From JBOGFI01 sp050743365 (GTDB lineage: Bacteria > Actinomycetota > Acidimicrobiia > IMCC26256 > JACDBD01), in contig JBOGFI010000216.1 in NCBI GenBank assembly GCA_050743365.1, forward strand, positions 1 through 18,240: a stretch of DNA of 18,240 nucleotides, written 5' to 3'. How positions within the stretch are numbered: position 1 is the stretch's first letter; every line of letters starts with the position of its first letter. The notes beneath the pieces are model-generated. The model worked only from the letters and a program-made list of their open reading frames with translations, was not told the DNA's origin and did not search any database. The position numbers and the translations under genes are program-made. Shown here piece by piece: positions 1 to 5,929 of the stretch.

Positions 1-365
1 TTCACCGGGTCGGTGTGCTCCGGGCCGCCCTGCAGGCGCCATGCGTCGTTCTTCTCGGAGTGCTGGATGCCGGTGCCGGCGCTCATCCGCTGGGCCAGAC
101 CCGGATAGATGACACCCCGGTGGCCGACCGAGTCCTGGTGGACCAGGCCCCCCTCGAGCACCCAGGTCACGATCTCCATGTCGCGGTGCGGGTGGGTGGG
201 GAAGCCGGCCCCGGCCTTGATCACGTCGTCGTTGCTGACCAGTAGCAGCCCGTGATGGGTGTTTCCGGGGTCGTAGTGGCCGCTGAAGCTGAAGCTGTGC
301 CACGAGTCGAGCCAGTCGAGCTCGGTGTGGAAGCGCTCGTCGCGGCGGCGGATGTCGGTGGTCAT
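1..365 (-). CDS. Pirin family protein (5' part, cut by window edge)
   Basis: Translating the minus strand from the ATG at 365-363 gives an open frame of about 121 codons that runs off the left edge. It contains the pirin hallmark FPTHPHRDMEIVTWVLEG, in which the two His and the Glu of the HPHRDME segment are the expected metal ligands, and RMSAGTGIQHSEKN, which carries the next ligand His. Pirins are bicupin metal proteins; some are quercetin 2,3-dioxygenases and others act as redox-sensing cofactors. Only the N-terminal cupin is present here, so the full length and C-terminal cupin cannot be judged. A purine-rich ribosome-binding stretch (GAGGAAGG) lies just upstream of the ATG. It is divergent from the lipoprotein gene at 451 with about 85 bp between the two starts. 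The family call is secure; the specific activity is not known. Confidence 0.9.
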   Translation of the reverse strand, partial: MTTDIRRRDERFHTELDWLDSWHSFSFSGHYDPGNTHHGLLLVSNDDVIKAGAGFPTHPHRDMEIVTWVLEGGLVHQDSVGHRGVIYPGLAQRMSAGTGIQHSEKNDAWRLQGGPEHTDPV

Positions 366-435
366 TCCCGCCTTCCTCGGCCCCTCGATGCAGCCAGTTT
401 CCCCGACAACTGTCTCGGGCGACGGGATGTTCCCG

Positions 436-441
436 TAGCCT
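436..441 (+). promoter_or_regulatory. Likely -10 box (TAGCCT) of a leaderless promoter for the 451 gene
   Basis: The sequence CCGTAGCCT ends 9 nt before the ATG at 451, and no purine-rich ribosome-binding site intervenes. That spacing places the transcription start at or next to the ATG, as in actinobacterial leaderless genes with TANNNT -10 elements. Boxes with the same GTAG core occur before five other genes in this window. No clear -35 is visible. Confidence 0.5.
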
Positions 442-450
442 GCGGCGCGG

Positions 451-984
451 ATGCGACGCACTCTGGCACTCGGCTCGCTGCTCGTCGTGGCGGTGGCGCC
501 GGCGGGGTGCGACATCAACGACTCGCCGGGCGGCGGCGAGGCGCTCGGCGCGGCGCCGATCGAGCGGTTCCTCCGGGCCGAGTTCGAGGGTGTCGACGTC
601 GGTGGCGTGGGCTGCTCCCGGGCGGTGGAGCGCGGCGACACCACGACGTTCGACTGCTCGGTCATGGTGGAGGGCGCCGAGGTCGAGGTCCACGTCGAGC
701 GGGTCGAGGGACGCCGGACGGAGCGCTTCGCTCGCCGCGAGGCCATCCTCGACGTGGTCACTATCGAGGCGTTCGTGCAGCAGCAGTTCGACGCCCAGCT
801 CGGCCTGGCCGTGACGGTCGACTGCTCGCCCGACGCGGTGGTGGCGGCGAAGCCCGGCGCCGTGCTCGAGTGCACCGCGGTCGACGCCCGGGGCACCGTG
901 CAGTCGGTGCCGGTGACCGTCGAGGACCTCGACGGGAGGGTCACGGCCGATCTCGCCCGTCCGACCAGCACGGCGGCGCCCTGA
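451..984 (+). CDS. Lipoprotein with two tandem DUF4333-like domains
   Basis: The 177-residue product begins with a short signal peptide (MRRT, then a hydrophobic run) ending in PAGC, so Cys20 is the probable lipidated residue; Pro at position -3 makes the lipobox imperfect. The mature part contains two similar units, each with a Cys pair. The first reads VGCSRAV...TTFDCSVMVEG (about residues 53-80) and the second VDCSPDAV...AVLECTAVDA (about 122-150). A Cys pair followed by a short beta-rich stretch is typical of DUF4333, a domain common in actinobacterial lipoproteins and of unknown function. The protein should sit on the outer face of the cytoplasmic membrane, with each Cys pair probably disulfide-bonded. 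The gene is convergent with the thioesterase gene (stop codons 14 bp apart) and divergent from pirin. It is probably monocistronic. Confidence 0.75.
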   Translation: MRRTLALGSLLVVAVAPAGCDINDSPGGGEALGAAPIERFLRAEFEGVDVGGVGCSRAVERGDTTTFDCSVMVEGAEVEVHVERVEGRRTERFARREAILDVVTIEAFVQQQFDAQLGLAVTVDCSPDAVVAAKPGAVLECTAVDARGTVQSVPVTVEDLDGRVTADLARPTSTAAP

Positions 985-998
985 AGGCGAGGGAAGGG

Positions 999-1430
999 TC
1001 AGGGGGCGATGCGGTAGACCAGCGTCCCGGTGGCCACGGGCTTGCCGTCGGGGTCGCTGACCCGGATCTCCGAGAACGCGAGCTCGCGGCCCCGCTTCAC
1101 GCACACGGCGTCGGCGACGAGGTCGGCCTGACTGGCGGCGCCGGTGTAGTTGATCGTCATCGAGACGGTCGCGGCACGCGTCCCCTTGTCGAAGTCGTGG
1201 CCGGCCCACACCGCCGCCGCGCCGGTCGTGTCCATGAGCGACGCCACCGCGCCGCCGTGGTACACCGCGCCGTCGTTGGTGAGCTCGGGGTCGAACGGCA
1301 GCCGCAGCTGCACGCCGTCGAGGCCCCAGCGCTCGACGACGATGCCCAGTGACGCGATGTAGGGCGTCTTGGTCATGACGCCGCGCATGAACTCGCGTCG
1401 CTTGGTCTGGTCCTCGGGTGTGAGCGGCAT
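999..1430 (-). CDS. PaaI-family hotdog-fold acyl-CoA thioesterase
   Basis: The product is 143 residues, the normal length for a single hotdog domain. The segment NDGAVYHGGAVASLMDTTG carries the PaaI signature: the HGG turn, followed by the Asp (in MDTT) on the central helix that acts in thioester hydrolysis. The later segment TVSMTINYTGAA is the usual beta strand of this family. PaaI-type enzymes hydrolyse aromatic or medium-chain acyl-CoAs in the cytosol and often recycle CoA from dead-end intermediates. It is the last gene of a minus-strand operon behind a crotonase (9 bp gap) and an acyl-CoA ligase, which supports a role in acyl-CoA catabolism. ATG at 1430 is the natural start, with a weak AGGA upstream. 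Substrate is unknown. Confidence 0.85.
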   Translation of the reverse strand: MPLTPEDQTKRREFMRGVMTKTPYIASLGIVVERWGLDGVQLRLPFDPELTNDGAVYHGGAVASLMDTTGAAAVWAGHDFDKGTRAATVSMTINYTGAASQADLVADAVCVKRGRELAFSEIRVSDPDGKPVATGTLVYRIAP

Positions 1431-1439
1431 CGGTCCTGT

Positions 1440-2243
1440 CTACAGGTCACGCGTCGGCGGCGCCCACTCGGGCTCGCGCTTGTCAGCGAACGCGGCCGGC
1501 CCCTCGCGGTTGTCGGGGTGGCGCCAGAAGTCGGCCAGCGCCTGGGCGCTGCGCGCCAGGGCCGGGGTCAGCCCGTTCTCCAGGCTCTCCCACAGCGCCT
1601 TCTTGCTGACCATGATGGCGGAAGGAGAGTTGCGGGCGACGAGCTCGGCCAGTCGTTGCGCCTCGTCCCGCAACGCCTCCGGCGGGTCGACCACCTGCGA
1701 GATCATCCCCAGCTCCAGGGCGCGCGCAGCGGTGATCTGCTCGTGCCGGCCGACCAGCATCATGCGGGCGACGGCCTCGAACGGCATCCGCACCCGCAGG
1801 CCGATCGTCTCGAACGTGGCGACCTGGCCGACCGAGACGTGCGGGTCGAGGAAGGTCGCGTCGCTCGCGGCCATCACGATGTCGGCGTCGGCGACGAAGT
1901 GGAGGCCGCCGCCGGCGCAGACACCGTTGACCGCGCAGATTACCGGCTTCCAGACCTTGTTGTGGAACGAGGTGAGGGCGATCGTGTTGCTCCGCACCCG
2001 TTCGGCGTGGCGGGCCATTCCCTTCGGGTCGGCGGCCAGCTCCTTGAGGTCGACGCCGGTGCAGAAGCCGTCTCCCACCGCGCTGTTCACGATCACGCGC
2101 ACGTCGTCGTCGGCGTCGAGCTCTGCCCACGCCCGGGGCAGCTCGTCCATCATCCGGATGCTCAGCGCGTTCTTGCGCTCGGGCCGGTTCAGGATCAGCC
2201 AGCCAACGTGCCCGCGCTTCTCGACCACCAGCTCCTGGTACAC
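1440..2243 (-). CDS. Crotonase-superfamily protein (enoyl-CoA hydratase/isomerase family), lacking both classical Glu
   Basis: From the GTG at 2243 the product is 267 residues, normal for the family; no closer ATG exists and the GTG lies 5 bp after the ligase stop, suggesting translational coupling. The N-terminus VYQELVVEKRGHVGWLILNR and NRPERKNALS are typical crotonase. The oxyanion-hole segments are GDGFCTGVDLKELA and VCAGGGLHFVADAD. The two Glu residues that act in classical hydratases are not there: the GGGxE position is His (GGGLH) and the PExxxG position is His (DPHVSVG). CoA binding is therefore predicted, but simple enoyl-CoA hydration is doubtful; isomerase, hydrolase or retro-aldol chemistry is possible. 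It lies between a CoA ligase and a thioesterase in one operon. Confidence 0.85.
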   Translation of the reverse strand: MYQELVVEKRGHVGWLILNRPERKNALSIRMMDELPRAWAELDADDDVRVIVNSAVGDGFCTGVDLKELAADPKGMARHAERVRSNTIALTSFHNKVWKPVICAVNGVCAGGGLHFVADADIVMAASDATFLDPHVSVGQVATFETIGLRVRMPFEAVARMMLVGRHEQITAARALELGMISQVVDPPEALRDEAQRLAELVARNSPSAIMVSKKALWESLENGLTPALARSAQALADFWRHPDNREGPAAFADKREPEWAPPTRDL

Positions 2244-2248
2244 GGGTG

Positions 2249-3886
2249 TCAGCGGCTCACGATCTTCGCGCCCTGCTCCCGGAGCTCGTATTTGAGCACC
2301 TTGCCCATGGCGTTGAGCGGGAGCTCGTCGACGAGCTCGATGTGGCGCGGCACCTTGTAGTTGGCCATCTCCGTGCGGCACCACTCCGCGAGCTCCTCGG
2401 GCGTGGCCTCGGCCCCCGGCCGCAGCACGACGAACGCCATGCCGATCTCGCCCATCCGGTCGTCGGGCACGCCGACCACCGCGACCTGCGCGACCTTCTC
2501 GTTGCGCAGCACGATGTTCTCGATCTCGGCCGGGTAGGCGTTGAAGCCGCCGACGATGAACATGTCCTTGGTGCGGTCGGTGATGCGCAGGTAGCCACGG
2601 TCGTCCATGACGCCCACGTCGCCCGTGTGCAGCCGGCCGTCAGCGTCGACCGCGGCGGCGGTCTCCTCGGGCTCGTCGTAGTAACCCTGCATCACGTTGT
2701 AGCCGCGCACCACCACCTCACCGGGCTCGCCGCGCGGCACCTCTTGGCCCTGGTCGTCGACCACCTCGACCTCGACCCCCGGGATGGCGCGGCCCGACGT
2801 GGTGGCGATGGTCTCGGGGTCGTCGTCGTAATGGCACATCGTGGTGATCGCGCACGACTCGGTGAGGCCGTAGCCGGTGATGATCGTCTCGAACGTGAGC
2901 TCCTTGCGCATGCGAAGGATCAGCTCGACCGGGATGCTGGCGGCGCCCGTCACCGCCAGCCGGAGGCTGGACAGGTCGTAGCGGTCGCGGTCGGGGTGGT
3001 TGAGGATCGACTGGTAGAGCGTGGGCGGGCCCGGCAGCACCGTGATGTGGTCGCGGGGCACGCGCTCGAGCACCGCGGAGACGTCGAACACCGCGTGCGG
3101 CAGGTTCGCCGCTCCCATCATCAGGCACGCCAGCCAGCCCGCCTTGTAGCCGAAGCCGTGGAAGTACGGGTTCACGACGAGGTAGCGGTCACCCTCACGG
3201 AGCCCCACGACCGCGCTCCAGTCGCGGAACGCCCGCAGCGTCTGCGCGTGCGTGCACATGACCCCCTTGGGGTTCCCGGTGGTGCCCGACGTGAACAGGA
3301 CGTCGGACAACCAGCCGGGCTCGACCGATTCAGCCACGGCGTCGGCCTCCTCGCTGCCGACGACCTCGGCCCGGTCGACGAAGTCCTCCCATCCGATCGT
3401 GCCGTCGGGCGCGTCGCCGCGCACGACGACGATCGTCTCGAGGTCGGGCAGCTCGGCGTGCACGTCGACGGCATCGCGCAGCATCGTCACGTAGTCGGTG
3501 TCGAGGAACCCGCTGATCGTCACCAGCGCCCGTGCCCGCGACTTGCCGAGGATGTAGCCCGCCTCGCGGCCCTTGAAGCGCGTGTTCAGCGGCACGAGCA
3601 CGCCGCCGGCCGACTGGATGCCGACGGCGGCCACCACCCACTCCCAGACGTTGGGAGCCCAGACGGCGGCACGGTCGCCCGGCTCGAGGCCGTGCGCGAG
3701 GAACGCGCGCGCGGCTTCGTGGGCAGCACCGGCGAGATCGGCGAAGCTCAGGGTCGTCCCCTCGCTCACGTCTACGATCGCCTCCCGTGTCGGGAAGCGC
3801 GAGGCGCTGCTGCGAGCCAGTCTGGGGATCGTGCCCCACTCGAGGTCGCCGCGCGGCCAATCGGTCGGGGAATCGGTCTCCGGCAT
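2249..3886 (-). CDS. Acyl-CoA synthetase (AMP-forming, FadD-like)
   Basis: The 545-residue product starts at the ATG at 3886 (MPETDSPTDWPRGDLEWGT). It has all the core motifs of the ANL superfamily: the P-loop SDVLFTSGTTGNPKGVM, GYGLTES, the hinge region HTGDVGVMDDRGYLRITDR followed by FIVGGFNAYPAEIE, and the C-terminal catalytic Lys in NAMGKVLKYELRE. It should make acyl-AMP and then acyl-CoA in the cytosol. The frame stays open upstream to 4324, but that part overlaps the divergent crotonase gene and is not conserved-looking. A TAGCGT box 7 nt before this ATG supports it as a leaderless start. It is the first gene of an operon with a crotonase and a PaaI thioesterase. It resembles FadD3/FadD-type ligases for bulky acids, but the substrate cannot be assigned. 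Confidence 0.92.
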   Translation of the reverse strand: MPETDSPTDWPRGDLEWGTIPRLARSSASRFPTREAIVDVSEGTTLSFADLAGAAHEAARAFLAHGLEPGDRAAVWAPNVWEWVVAAVGIQSAGGVLVPLNTRFKGREAGYILGKSRARALVTISGFLDTDYVTMLRDAVDVHAELPDLETIVVVRGDAPDGTIGWEDFVDRAEVVGSEEADAVAESVEPGWLSDVLFTSGTTGNPKGVMCTHAQTLRAFRDWSAVVGLREGDRYLVVNPYFHGFGYKAGWLACLMMGAANLPHAVFDVSAVLERVPRDHITVLPGPPTLYQSILNHPDRDRYDLSSLRLAVTGAASIPVELILRMRKELTFETIITGYGLTESCAITTMCHYDDDPETIATTSGRAIPGVEVEVVDDQGQEVPRGEPGEVVVRGYNVMQGYYDEPEETAAAVDADGRLHTGDVGVMDDRGYLRITDRTKDMFIVGGFNAYPAEIENIVLRNEKVAQVAVVGVPDDRMGEIGMAFVVLRPGAEATPEELAEWCRTEMANYKVPRHIELVDELPLNAMGKVLKYELREQGAKIVSR

Positions 3887-3893
3887 CGCCGTC

Positions 3894-3899
3894 ACGCTA
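3894..3899 (-). promoter_or_regulatory. Likely -10 box (TAGCGT) of a leaderless promoter for the ligase operon
   Basis: On the minus strand GGTAGCGT is followed by 7 nt and then the ATG at 3886. There is no ribosome-binding purine stretch between. It fits the TANNNT leaderless pattern seen elsewhere in the window and lies in the 25-bp gap between two divergent start codons, so the opposite promoter must overlap it. Confidence 0.5.
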
Positions 3900-3911
3900 C
3901 CGCCGGGTGCC

Positions 3912-4640
3912 ATGAGCGACCATCTGCTCATCGAGGACCGGGGACCGGCGCGGTGGCTCCGGTTCAACCGGCCGGCGAAGCGAAACGCCGTGACGCGCGC
4001 CATGGCCGAGACCCTGCGGACCGAGCTCGCGCGCGCCGCCGACGACGCCACGATCGTCACGCTCGTGCTCACCGGGACCGGGGACACTTTCTGTGCCGGC
4101 GTGGACGTCAAGGAGGCGCTCCAGGGTCCCGACGCCGCTCTCCGCCAGGAGCGGTCGACGCCGCTGTGGCCCGTCGACGAGCTGGTCAACTTCCCGAAGC
4201 CGTTCCTGTGCTGTCTCAACGGCGCCGCCGTCGGCGGCGGCGCCACCCTCGCGATGACGACCGATCTGCGGCTGGCGGCGGAGTCGGCCAGCCTCACGTT
4301 CTCGCTCGGGCGGCTCGGGCTCACGCCCGAGGTCGGGTCGTCGTTCCTCCTCTGGCGGCAGGTCGGCTACGGCGTCGCCCTCGACCTCATGCTCACCGGC
4401 CGCACGGTGCCGGCACCGGAGGCACTGGCGCTGCGGCTGGTGCACCGGGTCGTGCCCGATGGGGACGCCGAGTCGGCGACGCAAACGCTGGCCGAAGGGC
4501 TCGCCGAGCTGCCGCACGACGCCGCGGCGCGCACCAAGCAGGTGCTGCGGGCCGGCCTCGAAGCGAGTTATGCCGACGCGAGGAAGAACGAGCTCCGTGA
4601 GCTGGCGGAGTTCGGCCGCCGGACCAGCGAGGAGCAGTGA
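3912..4640 (+). CDS. Crotonase family, delta3-delta2-enoyl-CoA isomerase-like
   Basis: The product is 242 residues (MSDHLLIEDRGPARWLRFNR...), a usual single-domain crotonase length. Motifs in order: NRPAKRNAV, the first oxyanion segment DTFCAGVDVKEAL (about residues 60-72), the second NGAAVGGGATLAMTTDLR, and FSLGRLGLTPEVGSSFLL. The last is the form found in delta3,delta2-enoyl-CoA isomerases, where the Glu of the PExxSS turn is the catalytic base; the hydratase Glu after GGG is absent (GGGAT). An isomerase that moves double bonds during oxidation of unsaturated acyl-CoAs is therefore the best guess. The ATG at 3912 is 25 bp from the divergent ligase start. The next gene starts 1 bp after its stop. 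Confidence 0.88.
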   Translation: MSDHLLIEDRGPARWLRFNRPAKRNAVTRAMAETLRTELARAADDATIVTLVLTGTGDTFCAGVDVKEALQGPDAALRQERSTPLWPVDELVNFPKPFLCCLNGAAVGGGATLAMTTDLRLAAESASLTFSLGRLGLTPEVGSSFLLWRQVGYGVALDLMLTGRTVPAPEALALRLVHRVVPDGDAESATQTLAEGLAELPHDAAARTKQVLRAGLEASYADARKNELRELAEFGRRTSEEQ

Positions 4641-4641
4641 C

Positions 4642-5306
4642 GTGCCTCAGCTGATCACGGTGGATGCGGTCATCGACGGCGTGGCCCGGATCACGCTCAA
4701 CCGGCCCGAGAAGAAGAACGCGCTCTCCATCCAGCTGCGGGATGAGTTCTCGGACGCGCTCGACGCCCTCGGCGGCGACGAGGCGGTGAAGACCATCGTC
4801 GTGACCGGTGCCGGCGACGTGTTCAGCGCCGGCTTCGACCTCAGGGAGTTCGAGCAGCACGAGCGGGCCGACGAACTGTGGAAATCGAGCGACCGGTGGC
4901 ACGCGACCGTCCTGCGCTTCCCGCTCCCGTTGGTGGCGGCGGTCAACGGCGCTGCGCTCGCCGGTGGCTTCGACCTCGCGGTCATGTGCGACCTCCGCGT
5001 CGCCGCCGACACCGCGCGCTTCGCCCATCTCGAGATCACGTTCGGCGACGTCGTGTTCGGCCCGCTCCACGACCTCGTGGGCGGCGCCGTGGCGCGCGAC
5101 CTGTGCTTCACCGGTCGAGTCGTCGAGGCCGCCGAGGCGAAGGCGCTGGGGCTGGTGTCGAGTGTCGTCCCGGTGCCCGAGCTGGGCGCCGAGGTCCGAC
5201 GCTTCACCGACCCATCGTGCGGGCGCCCCGAGACGTCCTCGTGCGCACGAAGGCAAAGGCGATCCGGCGGGCGGCGGTGGCGACGGGACCCACGCTCGAC
5301 CTCTGA
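4642..5306 (+). pseudogene. Crotonase family (enoyl-CoA hydratase/isomerase) with a -1 frameshift near 5210
   Basis: Translation from the GTG at 4642, 1 bp after the previous stop and with GAGGAG upstream, gives a good crotonase. It has NRPEKKNALSIQL, the oxyanion segments GDVFSAGFDLREF and AALAGGFDLAVMCDL, and HLEITFGDVVF, which keeps one Glu. After GAEVRRFTD (about residue 190) this frame becomes unrelated Arg/Ser-rich sequence ending at 5373. The neighbouring frame continues with IVRAPRDVLVRTKAKAIRRA, the expected C-terminal crotonase helix, and stops at 5306. One base is missing around 5209-5213 in the GACCCATC stretch. The restored protein would be about 221 residues, slightly short. This is either a true inactivating deletion or a single-base sequencing/assembly error; the intact codon structure on both sides means it is recent in either case. 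Confidence 0.8.
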
Positions 5307-5335
5307 ACACGCAAACCCGTCGGCTCCGGCATCCG

Positions 5336-5341
5336 TAGTGT
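5336..5341 (+). promoter_or_regulatory. Possible -10 box (TAGTGT) for the COG4315-type lipoprotein
   Basis: CCGTAGTGT matches the GTAG-core -10 boxes found before other genes here, but lies 28 nt before the ATG at 5370. A ribosome-binding site (AAGGGGA, 5358-5364) follows, so this would be a short-leader rather than leaderless promoter. Weak evidence on its own. Confidence 0.35.
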
Positions 5342-5369
5342 TCACCAGGACGAGGCGAAGGGGACTCCG

Positions 5370-5393
5370 ATGAGGATGAGGATGAGGATGAGG
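5370..5393 (+). repeat. Hexanucleotide tandem repeat (ATGAGG)x4 at a start codon
   Basis: Four perfect ATGAGG units encode Met-Arg four times at the N-terminus of the lipoprotein. Each unit supplies an in-frame ATG, so gain or loss of units changes signal-peptide n-region length and charge by two residues without shifting the frame. Confidence 0.9.
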
Positions 5394-5900
5394 AAGACAC
5401 TGACCGCCCTAGTGGGGTTGCTCGCCCTGGTGGGGGCGCTCGCCGCCTGCGGCGACGACTCCTCCGACGACGGCGACACGGCGCAACGGTCGCAGGCGGA
5501 GCCCGACCAGGCCGCCGACGGGGCCGCCGACGAGCCCGAGGCCCCGCCCACCGTCGAGGTCGCCCAGACGGGCCTGGGTCAGGTGCTCGTCGACGCCGAG
5601 GGCAAGACCCTCTACCTCTTCGCCAACGACCAGGGCACGACCACCGGGGTCAGCGACGCGCTCCAGCAGGCGTGGCCGCCGCTCACGGCGGAGTCGGAGG
5701 AGGACGTCGTCGCCGGTGAGGGCGTCGACGGGGGCAAGCTCGCGACGGCGCAGCAGGCCGACGGGCGTCTGTGGGTCACGTACAACGACCATCTGCTGTA
5801 CCGGTTCTCGGGCGACGGCGCGCCCGGCGACACCAACGGACACGCGCTGGGGAACATCTGGTTCGCGCTGACGCCCGACGGGGAGCAAGTCACGGGCTAG
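5370..5900 (+). CDS. COG4315-type lipoprotein with secreted-repeat (PF03640-like) domains
   Basis: The 176-residue product has a signal peptide (MRMRMRMRK, then a Leu/Ala-rich core) ending in a perfect lipobox LAAC with Cys27. An acidic, Ala/Pro-rich linker (about residues 28-60) follows. Then come two copies of the secreted-repeat fold: GQVLVDAEGKTLYLFANDQG with WPPL, and LWVTYNDHLLYRFSGD with NIWFALTPDG. The Y-[LR]-F-x-x-D pattern is diagnostic of this family of bacterial surface lipoproteins of unknown function. It should be anchored on the outside of the cytoplasmic membrane. A good ribosome-binding site (AAGGGGA) sits 5 nt before the first ATG. Its stop is 29 bp before the fused ligase-dehydrogenase start, but that gene has its own promoter-like box. 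No catalytic role is known. Confidence 0.85.
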   Translation: MRMRMRMRKTLTALVGLLALVGALAACGDDSSDDGDTAQRSQAEPDQAADGAADEPEAPPTVEVAQTGLGQVLVDAEGKTLYLFANDQGTTTGVSDALQQAWPPLTAESEEDVVAGEGVDGGKLATAQQADGRLWVTYNDHLLYRFSGDGAPGDTNGHALGNIWFALTPDGEQVTG

Positions 5901-5908
5901 ATAGTGAC
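5889..5908 (+). promoter_or_regulatory. Possible operator: GTCAC-N10-GTGAC dyad
   Basis: GTCAC at 5889-5893 and GTGAC at 5904-5908 form a perfect 5-bp inverted repeat around 10 bases. It ends 9 bp before the putative -10 box at 5918, the position expected for a repressor site. Arms are short and it overlaps the end of the lipoprotein gene, so chance is possible. Confidence 0.25.
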
Positions 5909-5917
5909 CCCGCCCCG

Positions 5918-5923
5918 TAGATT
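5918..5923 (+). promoter_or_regulatory. Likely -10 box (TAGATT) of a leaderless promoter for the ligase-dehydrogenase fusion
   Basis: CCCGTAGATT is followed by 6 nt and then the GTG at 5930, with no ribosome-binding site between. This fits a leaderless TANNNT promoter and repeats the pattern seen at 436 and on the minus strand at 3894 and 17001. Confidence 0.5.
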
Positions 5924-5929
5924 GGCGAC

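Noticed and set aside
405..414. GACAACTGTC between pirin and the DUF4333 lipoprotein as an operator
   Set aside because: Only four bases per arm match and the central bases are not symmetric; easily chance.
252..1352. Plus-strand open frame of 366 codons across pirin, the lipoprotein and the thioesterase
   Set aside because: Spans three better-supported genes on both strands and reads as Arg/Gly-rich low complexity.
3887..4324. N-terminal extension of the acyl-CoA ligase to an ATG at 4324
   Set aside because: It would lie wholly opposite the 3912 crotonase, is Ser/Arg-rich without family similarity, and the ATG at 3886 gives a normal ligase N-terminus behind a promoter-like box.
2246..4600. 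Plus-strand open frame (784 codons) opposite the acyl-CoA ligase
   Set aside because: Shadow of the ligase and an off-frame reading of the 3912 crotonase; no motif is present in it.
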